Made by a program: the position numbers and the translations under genes
Shown: piece after piece, positions 8,634 through 17,067 of the stretch
Numbering within the stretch: position 1 is the first letter of the stretch
Layout: each line of letters begins with the position of its first letter
Notes under the pieces: model-generated
Database searches by the model: none
What the model saw: the letters and a program-made list of their open reading frames with translations, nothing else
What the model was told of the DNA's origin: nothing
Assembly (NCBI GenBank): GCA_964561475.1
Contig: CAZLPU010000013.1
Coordinates: 1-64,000, forward strand
Source of the DNA: CAYUYV01 sp964561475
GTDB lineage: Bacteria; Pseudomonadota; Alphaproteobacteria; JAJFIK01
Direction of reading: 5' to 3'
Length of the DNA stretch: 64,000 bases

Positions 8634-9935
8634 ATGCCAATGATCGATCTGTCCGCACTGCCCCCGTTCCTGCCGCTGGTCGCCATGGCAGGCATCGGCG
8701 GAGCCTGTCTGGGTATTCTCGGTACGATGATCTGGGCGCTGCGCATCCAGTCGCGCCTGCGGTCCCGCATTGCTTCCCTGGAGACGGCTGCTGAGCATCA
8801 GCATGCGGCCCATGAAGAAAAAATCAGTGCCTTGATGGATGTGCGCGGCGGCATCGAGAAGGACATGAAGATCCTTGCCGACAGCCTGCTGAAGGAAAAC
8901 TCGGACCGGTTCCTGGAGCGGGCCAGGGAGGCTTTCGAGGCTCAGGCGAAGGTCTCGCGCCAGGGGCTTGAGACCCTGGTCACGCCTCTTGATGCTCAGC
9001 TCAAGGCTTATCAGGATCTGATCGGCCGGATGGAACAGGCCCGCAAACGCGATGAAGGCGCCATTGTCGAGCATCTGCGCCACATGGCCGAAGGGCACGA
9101 GAAGCTGCGCACCACCACCAACACCCTGGTCAGTGCCCTGCGCTCCGCGCCCAAGACCAGGGGCCGCTGGGGCGAGCAGCAATTGCGCACGGTCCTTGAG
9201 ATGTCCGGCATGATCGAGCATGTGGATTTTCTCACCGAATACCATGTGCGTACGGAGGAAGGACGGCTCGTCCCCGATGCAGTGCTGCGCCTCCCCGGTG
9301 GGCGGCGGATCGTCGTGGACGCCAAGACACCGATGAACGCCTATCTGGAGGCCGTTGAAGCCGCCGATGAGAGTGTGCGGGACCGGCTGCTTCTGGATCA
9401 TGCCCGCCAGCTTCGCGCCCATGCCCGTCAGCTTGGTTCAAAGGCCTATTGGGAGGCCCTGGGGGACACCCCGGATTTCGTGGTCATGTTCGTGCCCGGA
9501 GATAATCTCTACGCCGCTGCCGTGGAGCGGGATCCGGCCCTGTTCGACGCGGCCTATGACGCCCAGGTGATCATCGCCACGCCGACCACGTTTCTTGCCC
9601 TGGCCAAAGCCATGGCCTTTGGTTGGCGCCAGGACCGGGTGTCCCAGAATTCCCGGCAAGTGCTGGAAGAGGGGACCGAACTCTACCGCCGCCTCAAGGC
9701 GCTGGGCGAAAAGGTCGCCGCCTTGTCCATGGCCCTCGACAAAGCAGTGGGTCGGCACAACGACCTGGTGGGGACCCTGGAGGCCCGGGTCATGCCCGGC
9801 GCACGGCGCATGCATGATCTGGGGCTGGCGACCACCGCCGGTGAGATCGGGTCCCTGGCACCGGTGGACAAGGCTGTCCGCGGGCCCCAGCCGGGCCGGG
9901 ACCTGGACGGCATCACCCCGGAACTGCCCCTGTAA
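8634..9935 (+). CDS. rmuC: DNA recombination protein RmuC
   Basis: This 433-residue protein has the RmuC plan: an N-terminal membrane segment (about residues 12-35), a coiled-coil region (about 40-150), then the nuclease-like RmuC domain opened by RGRWGEQQLRTVLEMSGM and containing the VDAKTPMNAY strand with its acidic/lysine residues. RmuC limits inversions at short inverted repeats and is thought to act on branched DNA. The start has two in-frame ATGs (8634 and 8640) behind GAAGCGGGG. It ends 14 bases from the convergent glycerate kinase gene. Confidence 0.93.
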   Translation: MPMIDLSALPPFLPLVAMAGIGGACLGILGTMIWALRIQSRLRSRIASLETAAEHQHAAHEEKISALMDVRGGIEKDMKILADSLLKENSDRFLERAREAFEAQAKVSRQGLETLVTPLDAQLKAYQDLIGRMEQARKRDEGAIVEHLRHMAEGHEKLRTTTNTLVSALRSAPKTRGRWGEQQLRTVLEMSGMIEHVDFLTEYHVRTEEGRLVPDAVLRLPGGRRIVVDAKTPMNAYLEAVEAADESVRDRLLLDHARQLRAHARQLGSKAYWEALGDTPDFVVMFVPGDNLYAAAVERDPALFDAAYDAQVIIATPTTFLALAKAMAFGWRQDRVSQNSRQVLEEGTELYRRLKALGEKVAALSMALDKAVGRHNDLVGTLEARVMPGARRMHDLGLATTAGEIGSLAPVDKAVRGPQPGRDLDGITPELPL

Positions 9936-9949
9936 ACGATGGGGGCGGA

Positions 9950-11218
9950 TCAGCCGTCCGGATCGATCAGGATGCAGCGGAAATCGTTCACGTTTGTGCC
10001 CGTGGGACCCGTGACCACGGCCTGATCCAGGGCGCGCAAGGCCGTGCCGCTGTCCCTGCGGGCCAGCACGTCGGCCACGGACAGACCAAGGGCTTGGGCC
10101 CGTTTCGGGGTGTCCGGACCGATCCAGCCGCCGGCATGATCCGTCGCCTGAACAGCCGTTCCGTCCCGTCCGTCCGTGTCGCAGGCCAGGGCATGGATGC
10201 CCGGTGCACCGTCCAAAATCCGGGCCAGCGCCAGGACATAGTGCTGGTTGGGTCCGCCCGCTCCCGGGGCTGGTCCTAAGGTCATGGTCAGTTCCCCGCC
10301 GGAGAGAAGGGCCGCCCGGCGCCCGGCCCGGACCTGGGTCAGGGCCGCCGCCGCATGGTCTTCGGCAATGGCTTCGGCTTCCCCGTCGATTTCCGCCCCG
10401 AGCAGGGTGACGGGCCAGCCCGCCGCCTCCAGATGGGCCGCTGCCGCATCCAGCATCTGCCGTGAACTGACCACCACTTCGAAGGCGGTGCGGGCGAGGC
10501 GCGGATCGACGGATTTCACGCTTTCATTGGTGCTGTCCGACAGGGCCTTCTCAATCGAGGGACGGGGAACGATGCCCGCTGATGCAAGCACGGCGCGGGC
10601 GTTTTCCAGGGTTGTGGGGTCCGCGACACTGATGCCGGAGCCGATATCGTGGGGGATGTTCGCGCGCACATCCGAGACCGCCAGGGTCACGGTGCGGGCG
10701 GGGTGGGCGGCCGCTGCAAGCCTGCCGCCCTTGATCCGGGAGATGTGGCGCCGGACAGTGTTGATCTGGGCGATGGGGGCGCCCGAGGCCAGAAGGTCCC
10801 GGGTGAGGGCCTGTTTGTCCGCAAGGCTCACCGGGTCGGCGGGTGCAGCGAGCATGGCCGATGAGCCGCCGGACAACAGCACGAGCAAGGTGTCTTCCGG
10901 GCCAAGGCCTTCAGCCATCTCCAACGCGGCGGCCCCCGCCCGCTGGCTGCCCTGATCGGGCAGGGGGTGGCTTGCCAGAAGCAGTTCGAACCCCTCCGGC
11001 GCATGGCCCCGGTGCAGGGCCACCACGATGCCCCGGGCCCTGTCTCCAAGAGCCCTCCTTGCGGCCCGGGCCATGGGGAGCGCTGCCTTGCCCACGGCCA
11101 GAACCCGTACAGCGCCATCGAAATGCGCACCTGTCAGGGCCCGCTCGACGGCTTCGCCGGGATCGGCGGCATTCAGGGCGGTCCGGAAGGTCTGCAGAAG
11201 CAGGTCAGTCGGCGTCAT
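9950..11218 (-). CDS. Glycerate 2-kinase / MOFRL-family (TtuD/GckA type)
   Basis: This is a 422-residue protein of the GckA/TtuD family. The N-terminal domain contains VLAVGKAALPMARAA and the SGGSSAM loop, and the C-terminal MOFRL domain contains LLSGGELTMTLG and the ACDTDGRDGT motif near residue 355. The family phosphorylates D-glycerate at the 2-hydroxyl (some members were once called hydroxypyruvate reductase). Glycerate arises from glyoxylate or hydroxypyruvate, which fits the upstream 2-hydroxyacid oxidase, aldolase and dehydratase on the same strand. The gene begins 63 bases after the VOC gene and may be the last of that operon. The ribosome site is weak. Confidence 0.9.
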   Translation of the reverse strand: MTPTDLLLQTFRTALNAADPGEAVERALTGAHFDGAVRVLAVGKAALPMARAARRALGDRARGIVVALHRGHAPEGFELLLASHPLPDQGSQRAGAAALEMAEGLGPEDTLLVLLSGGSSAMLAAPADPVSLADKQALTRDLLASGAPIAQINTVRRHISRIKGGRLAAAAHPARTVTLAVSDVRANIPHDIGSGISVADPTTLENARAVLASAGIVPRPSIEKALSDSTNESVKSVDPRLARTAFEVVVSSRQMLDAAAAHLEAAGWPVTLLGAEIDGEAEAIAEDHAAAALTQVRAGRRAALLSGGELTMTLGPAPGAGGPNQHYVLALARILDGAPGIHALACDTDGRDGTAVQATDHAGGWIGPDTPKRAQALGLSVADVLARRDSGTALRALDQAVVTGPTGTNVNDFRCILIDPDG

Positions 11219-11225
11219 GGCTCAT

Positions 11226-11257
11226 GTCGATCCGGGTTCTCGTCGATCTGGGCTATC
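11226..11257. repeat. 16-base tandem duplication, two copies plus a weak third
   Basis: GTCGATCCGGGTTCTC and GTCGATCTGGGCTATC lie head to tail with three mismatches, and a weaker third unit follows to about 11273. The repeat fills the short spacer between the VOC gene and glycerate kinase. Confidence 0.65.
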
Positions 11258-11281
11258 GGCGGTCTGGCGGCGTGGGGCCGG

Positions 11282-11800
11282 TCAGGCGGTGGCGAAGATC
11301 TGACTATCGTCCCGGAAAGCTTTAAATTCCAGGGCATTGCCGCTGGGATCGCGCACGAACATCGTGGCCTGCTCCCCGGGCAGACCGGAAAAGCGGATGG
11401 TGGGGGCCATAATGAAATCCACCCGGGCCGCTTCGAGACGAGCGGCGAGACCCCGCCAGTCTTCCCACTCCAGGATGAGGCCGAAATGCCGGCAGGGCAC
11501 CTGATGGCCGTCCACGTCACTGCTGCTGCCCGGTTTTACGTCCTCGGGTGCCAAATGGGCGACGATCTGGTGACCGTGAAAATCGAAATCCACCCACTGA
11601 TCGGCGCTGCGTCCCTCGCTACAGCCGAGCAGGCCGCCATAAAAGCCCCGGGCCGCGGAGAGGTCATGGACGGGAAAGGCCAGGTGAAACCGTGGCCGGT
11701 CCGGCTGGCCGGCGCTGTTGTGTCCCGGTCCCGCGCGCAGCGGCGAGAGTGATCCCTCGGTGGCCTGTTCACCGGATTTCGTGTCCACGCCTTGCGTCAT
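11282..11800 (-). CDS. VOC-family (glyoxalase/dioxygenase fold) protein
   Basis: The 172-residue protein starts at the ATG at 11800, which overlaps the preceding stop by four bases and has AAGGGG upstream. After a disordered N-terminus of about 35 residues, the VOC fold begins with FHLAFPVHDLSAARGFY and ends with FVRDPSGNALEFKAF. These carry likely metal ligands (His near the first strand, Glu in the last). Members are lyases, isomerases or extradiol dioxygenases. The substrate is unknown, but translational coupling to the aldolase-like gene suggests handling of the same small hydroxyacid or aldehyde pool. Confidence 0.85.
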   Translation of the reverse strand: MTQGVDTKSGEQATEGSLSPLRAGPGHNSAGQPDRPRFHLAFPVHDLSAARGFYGGLLGCSEGRSADQWVDFDFHGHQIVAHLAPEDVKPGSSSDVDGHQVPCRHFGLILEWEDWRGLAARLEAARVDFIMAPTIRFSGLPGEQATMFVRDPSGNALEFKAFRDDSQIFATA

Positions 11801-13065
11801 TGTGAGCAACCCCTTGCATCCACGGTGTAGATATCGACGAGGCTATCCCCGTCCACGCAGTGGATCCAGTCATAGAGATTGACCGTCGGGTCGCAATGGG
11901 GAACCACGCAGATGATGAGGGAGCCCAGGGGGATGTCCCTGGCCGGGGCGGGGATCGTGGGGTCATCGTTCAGGGCGTCGATGGCGGCCACCATCGCCAG
12001 AACGTCCCCGTCGCTGCGGGGACCGCCGCTGGCGGTCTCGTCCGTGCCGCCCAGAATGACGCCCCCATGCTCATCCCCCTGAAGAATGTAGCTCGCGCCT
12101 TCCGGGGCACCGGAATGAATGCGGGGCAGGGGACCGTCGGTGGCGAAAGCCTTCACCCCGCCGTCCGTGGTCACGAACACTTTCTGGCGCCGGCTCACCA
12201 CCCGGGTGTAGACGAAGAGGGCGGGCTCGAAGGGCAGCCGTTCGGATGCCGTGCCGCCAATGGCATGATAGTCCCGGTCCATGAAGATGTAGGAGCCCAC
12301 CTGCAATTCGGTCAGGACACCGCTCTTGATGTCGAGGTCATAGGTGCCCGTGCCGCCGCCGGTGATGACCGGGCAGACAATACCCTCCTCCCGGAGCCGG
12401 TCCCTCAGGGCGGACACCGCCTGCCACTGTCGGCCCGTGTGCTCCGCCCGCAAAGCAGGGTCGTGGAGATGTTGAAGGTGGCCGCCATAGGCCTGTAATC
12501 CGGCGAAATTCAAATGGCCCGACGCGACGATCTGGCGGACCAGGGCTTCGGCCTCGCCGGGAAGGGCGCCGGTGCGGTGGGTGCCCGTATCCAGATCCAC
12601 CAGAACCCGGAGAATTTCACCGTTTGCCTCCGCCGCACTGTCCAGATCGGCGATGTTGTCCGGGTCATCGGCAACCACCGCCAGGGCCGGGATGCGCTGG
12701 CTCAGGGACATCAGCCTGCGGATGGCCCGCCGCCCCACCACCGGAGAGGTCAGCAGAATGTCGCCGATGCCTTCCCGCGCCAGGGCTTCCGCCTCGCCCA
12801 GTTTGGCGCAGCAGATGCCAGCGGCGCCCTCGTTCATTTGATAGCGGGCGATGGCCGCGGACTTATGGGTCTTGGCGTGGGGGCGCAGGGTGACGCCGGT
12901 TCCGGCAACCGCCTGTGACATGCGGTCGAGATTGCGCTTGAAGGCTGGCAGATCCAGCACGAGGGCCGGGGTATCCAGATGCAGCCGTCCGCCCGGCTGG
13001 CCGATCAGGCCCGCATTGGGGGGCTGGGGGACGGTCCTTGCCCGATTGGTCACCGAGCGTCTCAT
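11797..13065 (-). CDS. D-threonine aldolase / beta-hydroxyaspartate aldolase-like PLP enzyme
   Basis: This 422-residue protein is a fold-III PLP enzyme (alanine-racemase-like barrel). RPHAKTHK at residues 61-68 holds the PLP-binding lysine (probably K65), and the C-terminal VVPHCDPTVNLYDW carries the His and Cys/Asp metal site of the D-threonine aldolase/D-serine dehydratase group. The family cleaves or forms beta-hydroxy-amino acids. The BhcC enzyme of the beta-hydroxyaspartate cycle belongs here, condensing glycine with glyoxylate. A BhcB-like dehydratase 30 bases upstream and an FMN 2-hydroxyacid oxidase make that reaction attractive, but D-threonine aldolase or D-serine dehydratase remains possible. 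The start is supported by GGGAGAAAACCC. Confidence 0.88.
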   Translation of the reverse strand: MRRSVTNRARTVPQPPNAGLIGQPGGRLHLDTPALVLDLPAFKRNLDRMSQAVAGTGVTLRPHAKTHKSAAIARYQMNEGAAGICCAKLGEAEALAREGIGDILLTSPVVGRRAIRRLMSLSQRIPALAVVADDPDNIADLDSAAEANGEILRVLVDLDTGTHRTGALPGEAEALVRQIVASGHLNFAGLQAYGGHLQHLHDPALRAEHTGRQWQAVSALRDRLREEGIVCPVITGGGTGTYDLDIKSGVLTELQVGSYIFMDRDYHAIGGTASERLPFEPALFVYTRVVSRRQKVFVTTDGGVKAFATDGPLPRIHSGAPEGASYILQGDEHGGVILGGTDETASGGPRSDGDVLAMVAAIDALNDDPTIPAPARDIPLGSLIICVVPHCDPTVNLYDWIHCVDGDSLVDIYTVDARGCSQ

Positions 13066-13074
13066 GGGTTTTCT

Positions 13075-13104
13075 CCCAGGTCAGGTGTGCCCAGGTCAGG
13101 CCTG
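13075..13104. repeat. 15-base tandem duplication, two copies
   Basis: CCCAGGTCAGGTGTG and CCCAGGTCAGGCCTG stand head to tail, 13 of 15 bases identical. The second copy contains the stop codon of the dehydratase gene (13096-13098); the first fills the spacer before the aldolase-like gene. Confidence 0.8.
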
Positions 13105-14097
13105 GGCGTTCTTGGTCAGGATCGTGGCAAACAGACCGGGATCCACGTTCCCGCCACTCAGGACAGCAGCGACGGTCTGGCCCTTGAGGCTCTGTCCCGC
13201 CGCCATGACGGCAGCCAGTGCCACGGCGCCCCCCGGCTCCAGCACCAGTTTCAATTCCTTGAAGGCGAAGCGCATGGCCTCCGCCGTCTGGTCATCGCTC
13301 ACTGCGACGGCGCCGCTCAGCAGGCGCTGATTGATGGGGAAGGTCATGGCACCGGGAATGGGCGCCATCAGGGCATCGCAGAAGGAGAGTTGTCCCGGCG
13401 TATTTGCAACCCGTTCACCGGCCGCGAGGGACCGGGCGGTATCGTCAAAGCCCACCGGCTCCACGGCGACCACTTTGGTGGCGGCGAAGGATGCGCCCAG
13501 GGCGATCGCGGTGCCCGCGCTCAACCCGCCGCCGCCGCAGCACACAAAGACCGTGTCCGGCTCCATGTCGGCATTGGCGAAATCCTCCGCCAGCTCCAGG
13601 CCGATGGTGCCCTGACCGGCGAGGGTGCGCGCATCGTCATAGGGGGCGATGATTTCCGCGCCGGTTTCCTCGGCAATGGCCCGGCCGATGACTTCCCGGT
13701 CATCCGTGTAGCGATTGTAGAACTCGACCCGGGCGCCATGGCGCTTGCAGCCGTTGATCTTGGCGCCGGGTGCATCCTCGGGCATGACGATGGTGGCGGG
13801 GCACCCCTGAAGACGCGCGCTCAGGGCAATCGCCTGGGCGTGGTTGCCGGAGGACCAGGCGAGGACGCCCCGGACAAGCTGGTCCGGGGTGAGGCCCGCC
13901 ACGGCGTTATAGGCGCCGCGGAACTTGAAGGATCCGGTGCGCTGGAGGTTTTCCGGCTTCAGGAACACCTGGGCGCCGGTCATTTCATCCAGGGCGTCGC
14001 TACGGATCAGGCTTGTGCGGACGATCGCCGGGGCAATCCGCCGGGCGGCGGTGTGAATTTCGTGGGGTTGTATCGGCAAGCCGTCGAAACAGGGCAT
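13096..14097 (-). CDS. PLP-dependent threonine/serine dehydratase-like ammonia-lyase (BhcB-like)
   Basis: This 333-residue fold-II PLP enzyme has the lysine in SFKFRGAYNA (K58), the cofactor-phosphate glycine loop CGGGGLSAG near residue 185, and no C-terminal ACT domain. It is therefore a catabolic threonine/serine dehydratase, serine racemase or hydroxyaspartate dehydratase and not biosynthetic IlvA. It lies 11 bases after the FMN oxidase gene and 30 bases before the aldolase-like gene. In the beta-hydroxyaspartate cycle the equivalent enzyme (BhcB) converts beta-hydroxyaspartate to iminosuccinate; the context favours this, the sequence alone does not decide. Confidence 0.9.
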   Translation of the reverse strand: MPCFDGLPIQPHEIHTAARRIAPAIVRTSLIRSDALDEMTGAQVFLKPENLQRTGSFKFRGAYNAVAGLTPDQLVRGVLAWSSGNHAQAIALSARLQGCPATIVMPEDAPGAKINGCKRHGARVEFYNRYTDDREVIGRAIAEETGAEIIAPYDDARTLAGQGTIGLELAEDFANADMEPDTVFVCCGGGGLSAGTAIALGASFAATKVVAVEPVGFDDTARSLAAGERVANTPGQLSFCDALMAPIPGAMTFPINQRLLSGAVAVSDDQTAEAMRFAFKELKLVLEPGGAVALAAVMAAGQSLKGQTVAAVLSGGNVDPGLFATILTKNAQA

Positions 14098-14108
14098 GGC
14101 GGGTCGTC

Positions 14109-15335
14109 TCAGGGGAATCTCTCCTTGGGCAGTGTGTCTGTCGCAGGGTACCTGTCCATGACACAGGCGGTGGTGATCCGGGCAACATTGGGGACGCCGG
14201 CCAGTCCCATGGTGAGATCGAAATCGGCGATCAGGGACCGGACGACGGCTTCCACCCCCGCCTGTCCGGCCAGGGCCAGTCCGTAGAGATAGGGTCGGCC
14301 GAGACAGGCGGCGGAGGCCCCCAGGGCCAGGGCCTTGAACATGTCCTGCCCACCCCGGATGCCGCTGTCGAAGAGGACCGGAATACGTCCGTCCACGGCC
14401 CGGGCCACGTCCGGCAGGGCCTCGATGGCGGCGATGGCGCCGTCCACCTGCCGGCCACCGTGATTGGAGACCACAATACCGTCCATGCCCTCGTCGATGG
14501 CCCGACGGGCATCATCGGCGTGCAGAATACCTTTCAACAGGATCGGCAGGCTGGTGTGCTCCCTCAGGAAAGACAGGTCCGACCAGGTCAGGGCCGGGTT
14601 TGAATAGGTAGTGAGGAATTTTTCGACGGACGGACCGATGTCTTCCTCCGGCGGTGCCCGCAGACCTTCACGGAACACCGGATCGGATACGTACTGGGCT
14701 ATTCCAAGGCCATGGAGAAACGGCAGATGGGCAAGATCAAGATCCCGGGTCCGCCAGCCCAGCATGGTCGTGTCCAGGGTGACGATGATCGCCTTGCAGC
14801 CGCAGGCTTCCGACCGGCGCACGAGGCTCGCTACAATCTCCCGGCTCCTGCTCCAGTAAAGCTGGAAGAGGCGGGGCGCGTCGCCCATGGCCTCGGCGCA
14901 GACCTCCATGGCAACAGAGGCCTGATTGGAAAAAATCATCGGGACGCCCAATGCCGCCGCCGCCCGGGCCGTGGCCAGATCCCCTTCCGGATGGGCAAGG
15001 TCTTGAACACCGATGGGCGCCAGCATGAGAGGCGCGGGCATGGCCATGCCCAAAAGGTCGATGCCGCTATGGCGGGTGGATACGTCGTTCAGCATCCGGG
15101 GCACGATGGCCCAGCGGTCGAAGGCGGTCCGGTTGCGGTCCACGGTGCTTTCCCGTCCCGCACCGCAGGCGATGTAGCTGTACGCCTCGGGGGAAAGGAC
15201 CTCGGCCGCCCGGGCTTCGAGGATATCGACATCCACGGGCACAGAGGGTTTGTCCCCCCCCAGTCCGCCGAAATAGAGTTCGAGTTGTCGCGCCGGGCCT
15301 GGATTGACACCCATGGCTTGGGTGAGATCGGTCAT
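14109..15335 (-). CDS. FMN-dependent alpha-hydroxy-acid oxidase/dehydrogenase (glycolate/lactate type)
   Basis: This 408-residue enzyme belongs to the glycolate oxidase/L-lactate dehydrogenase family. Diagnostic segments are the N-terminal YSYIACGAGRESTVDRN, LMLAPIGVQDLAHPEGD, the FMN-binding ILLKGILHADDARRA and the active-site SNHGGRQVDG with its catalytic His. It oxidises an (S)-2-hydroxyacid to the 2-oxoacid. As the first gene of a set with dehydratase, aldolase and glycerate kinase, glycolate to glyoxylate is a sensible guess; lactate or other hydroxyacids are not excluded. The ATG at 15335 follows GAGGAACCCGC. Confidence 0.92.
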   Translation of the reverse strand: MTDLTQAMGVNPGPARQLELYFGGLGGDKPSVPVDVDILEARAAEVLSPEAYSYIACGAGRESTVDRNRTAFDRWAIVPRMLNDVSTRHSGIDLLGMAMPAPLMLAPIGVQDLAHPEGDLATARAAAALGVPMIFSNQASVAMEVCAEAMGDAPRLFQLYWSRSREIVASLVRRSEACGCKAIIVTLDTTMLGWRTRDLDLAHLPFLHGLGIAQYVSDPVFREGLRAPPEEDIGPSVEKFLTTYSNPALTWSDLSFLREHTSLPILLKGILHADDARRAIDEGMDGIVVSNHGGRQVDGAIAAIEALPDVARAVDGRIPVLFDSGIRGGQDMFKALALGASAACLGRPYLYGLALAGQAGVEAVVRSLIADFDLTMGLAGVPNVARITTACVMDRYPATDTLPKERFP

Positions 15336-15795
15336 GCGGGTTCCTCAAAGCCGGTCGTCTGCCAGCCGTTGATGTGATGGCGTCCCGCATGGGCTTTGGG
15401 CCGGAAGGGGCTTGAGGCCGTTGGGAGACGGCGAGGCGGGCTGCTTGTTGGCCGCGTTTTGCTCCGCCACAAAACGTGATGATAAGCCTTGCAGCGAAGC
15501 GGCGACTGCGCAAGCGTGGGTTCTTTCTGAACGCCCTGAAATGCTCTGCTTCCGCCTGTCCCGCCCCGTGGTGAGATGCCTTTCCCGCACCGAGATATTG
15601 CCTCAAGCGAGGTGTGTGGGCCCGAAGCGAGGTGTGTAGGACGGTCTTGAGCGGGGTTCGGAGGCAGGATCTGAAGCACGGCAACGCCGTTGATACGGCC
15701 CCGCTTTTTGCGGCTACCTGCGACAAGGTGACCACGCGGCCACCAGAGTCGACCCACTCTGTCAGCAGAGTTGAAACGAAACGGAAATCATCCCA
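15336..15795. other. 460-base divergent spacer between the hydroxyacid oxidase operon and the CoA-transferase
   Basis: No gene is convincing; open frames that cross it have no recognisable domain and run antisense to real genes. It should contain the promoters of both divergent units. It carries a repeated 13-mer (AAGCGAGGTGTGT at 15605-15617 and 15625-15637), spaced 20 bases start to start, which could be paired regulator sites. Confidence 0.5.
15605..15637. repeat. 13-base direct repeat with 20-base period
   Basis: AAGCGAGGTGTGT occurs twice exactly, separated by seven bases, in the spacer upstream of both divergent genes. Two helical turns between copies would put two bound proteins on the same face. 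Confidence 0.7.
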
Positions 15796-17067
15796 ATGCC
15801 CCAAAATCCATCCCCCACCTGTCTTGACGGGATCAAGGTTCTGGATCTGAGCCGGGTTCTGGCCGGTCCCTGGGCAACCCAGATCCTTGCGGATCTCGGG
15901 GCGGAGATCATCAAGATCGAAAATCCATCCGGCGGCGACGATACCCGCACCTGGGGACCGCCTTTCGTCTCGAACGGGGACGGCAAGCGGGGGGATGCGG
16001 CCTACTATCACGCGGTCAACCGGGGGAAGAAGTCCGTCGCCCTGGACCTGCGGGAGCCGAAAGCCCAAGAGGCCGTGCGCCAGCTGGCGGCGGATGCGGA
16101 CATCCTGGTGGAGAACTTCAAGACCGGATCCCTGGCGAAATACGGTCTCGACTATCCAACCCTTTCGGCCCTGAACCCGCGACTGGTCTATTGCTCCATC
16201 ACCGGTTTCGGGCAGACCGGCCCCTACCGCGAACGCCCCGGCTATGACTTTCTGCTCCAGGCCATGGGCGGGATGATGAGCGTTACGGGCGATCCGGATC
16301 ATGTGCCGGGGGGCCATCCATTGCGGGCCGGTGTGGCGATCTCGGATCTCTTCACGGGCATGTATGCGACCGTGGCCATTCTGGCCGCCCTGCGCCATGC
16401 GGAACGCACCGGAGAGGGTCAGCACCTGGACCTTGCCCTTTACGACGTCACCCTTGGGGTCATGGCCAATCAGAACCAGAATTACCTGGTCTCCGGCACT
16501 GTGCCGGGGCGCATGGGCAATTCACATCCGAATGTGGTGCCCTATCAGGATTTCCGCACCGCCGACGGCTATGTGATCCTGGCCGTGGGCAATGACGGCC
16601 AGTTCCGCAAATGGTGCAAAGTGGCGGGCCGGGATGATCTTGAAGCGGATGAGCGGTTCACGGAGAATGCGGGCCGCATCACCAACCGGGACGCGCTGAT
16701 CCCGGAAGTCGCCAAGACCATGGCCACCCGTTCGTCGGCGGACTGGGTCGAAGCCCTCAGCGAGGCCGGGGTTCCCTGCGGTCCGATCAACACGATCGCC
16801 GACGCATTTGCCGACCCCCATATCAAGGCACGGGGCCTTCTGGCGACGGCGGAGCATACCGCCGCCGGTCCTCTGGCGACGGTGCGCAATCCTATCAAGT
16901 TCTCGAAAACGCCCACCCGGGTCGGCAACGCTCCGCCCATGCTCGGTGAGCATACGGAAGAAGTGCTTCAGGGTTTGGGGCTTGGCGGGCCTGATGAAGA
17001 GGTTGCGGCGGGTTCGGCGTCCGATGGGGTGGCAAGGGCGCCGTCGAGGGTGCCCCAAAGATCGTAG
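15796..17067 (+). CDS. CaiB/BaiF family III CoA-transferase
   Basis: This 423-residue protein has the class III CoA-transferase pattern: the N-terminal GIKVLDLSRVLAGPWATQIL, then ADLGAEIIKIENPSGGD, and AISDLFTGMYA with the catalytic Asp near residue 184 that forms the acyl-aspartyl intermediate. It moves CoA between carboxylic acids in the cytoplasm. Substrate is not predictable; the nearby acyl-CoA synthetase and acyl-CoA dehydrogenases fit general acyl-CoA metabolism. Its last 100 bases overlap the 3' end of rimO on the opposite strand, and its C-terminal tail of about 30 residues is Gly/Ala-rich and dispensable-looking. Confidence 0.93.
   Translation: MPQNPSPTCLDGIKVLDLSRVLAGPWATQILADLGAEIIKIENPSGGDDTRTWGPPFVSNGDGKRGDAAYYHAVNRGKKSVALDLREPKAQEAVRQLAADADILVENFKTGSLAKYGLDYPTLSALNPRLVYCSITGFGQTGPYRERPGYDFLLQAMGGMMSVTGDPDHVPGGHPLRAGVAISDLFTGMYATVAILAALRHAERTGEGQHLDLALYDVTLGVMANQNQNYLVSGTVPGRMGNSHPNVVPYQDFRTADGYVILAVGNDGQFRKWCKVAGRDDLEADERFTENAGRITNRDALIPEVAKTMATRSSADWVEALSEAGVPCGPINTIADAFADPHIKARGLLATAEHTAAGPLATVRNPIKFSKTPTRVGNAPPMLGEHTEEVLQGLGLGGPDEEVAAGSASDGVARAPSRVPQRS

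Noticed and set aside
12979..14286. 435-codon plus-strand frame
   Set aside because: Antisense to the dehydratase, whose PLP motifs are intact.
15067..16425. 452-codon minus-strand frame crossing the divergent spacer
   Set aside because: It overlaps the hydroxyacid oxidase start and the CoA-transferase in the wrong frames and has no domain.
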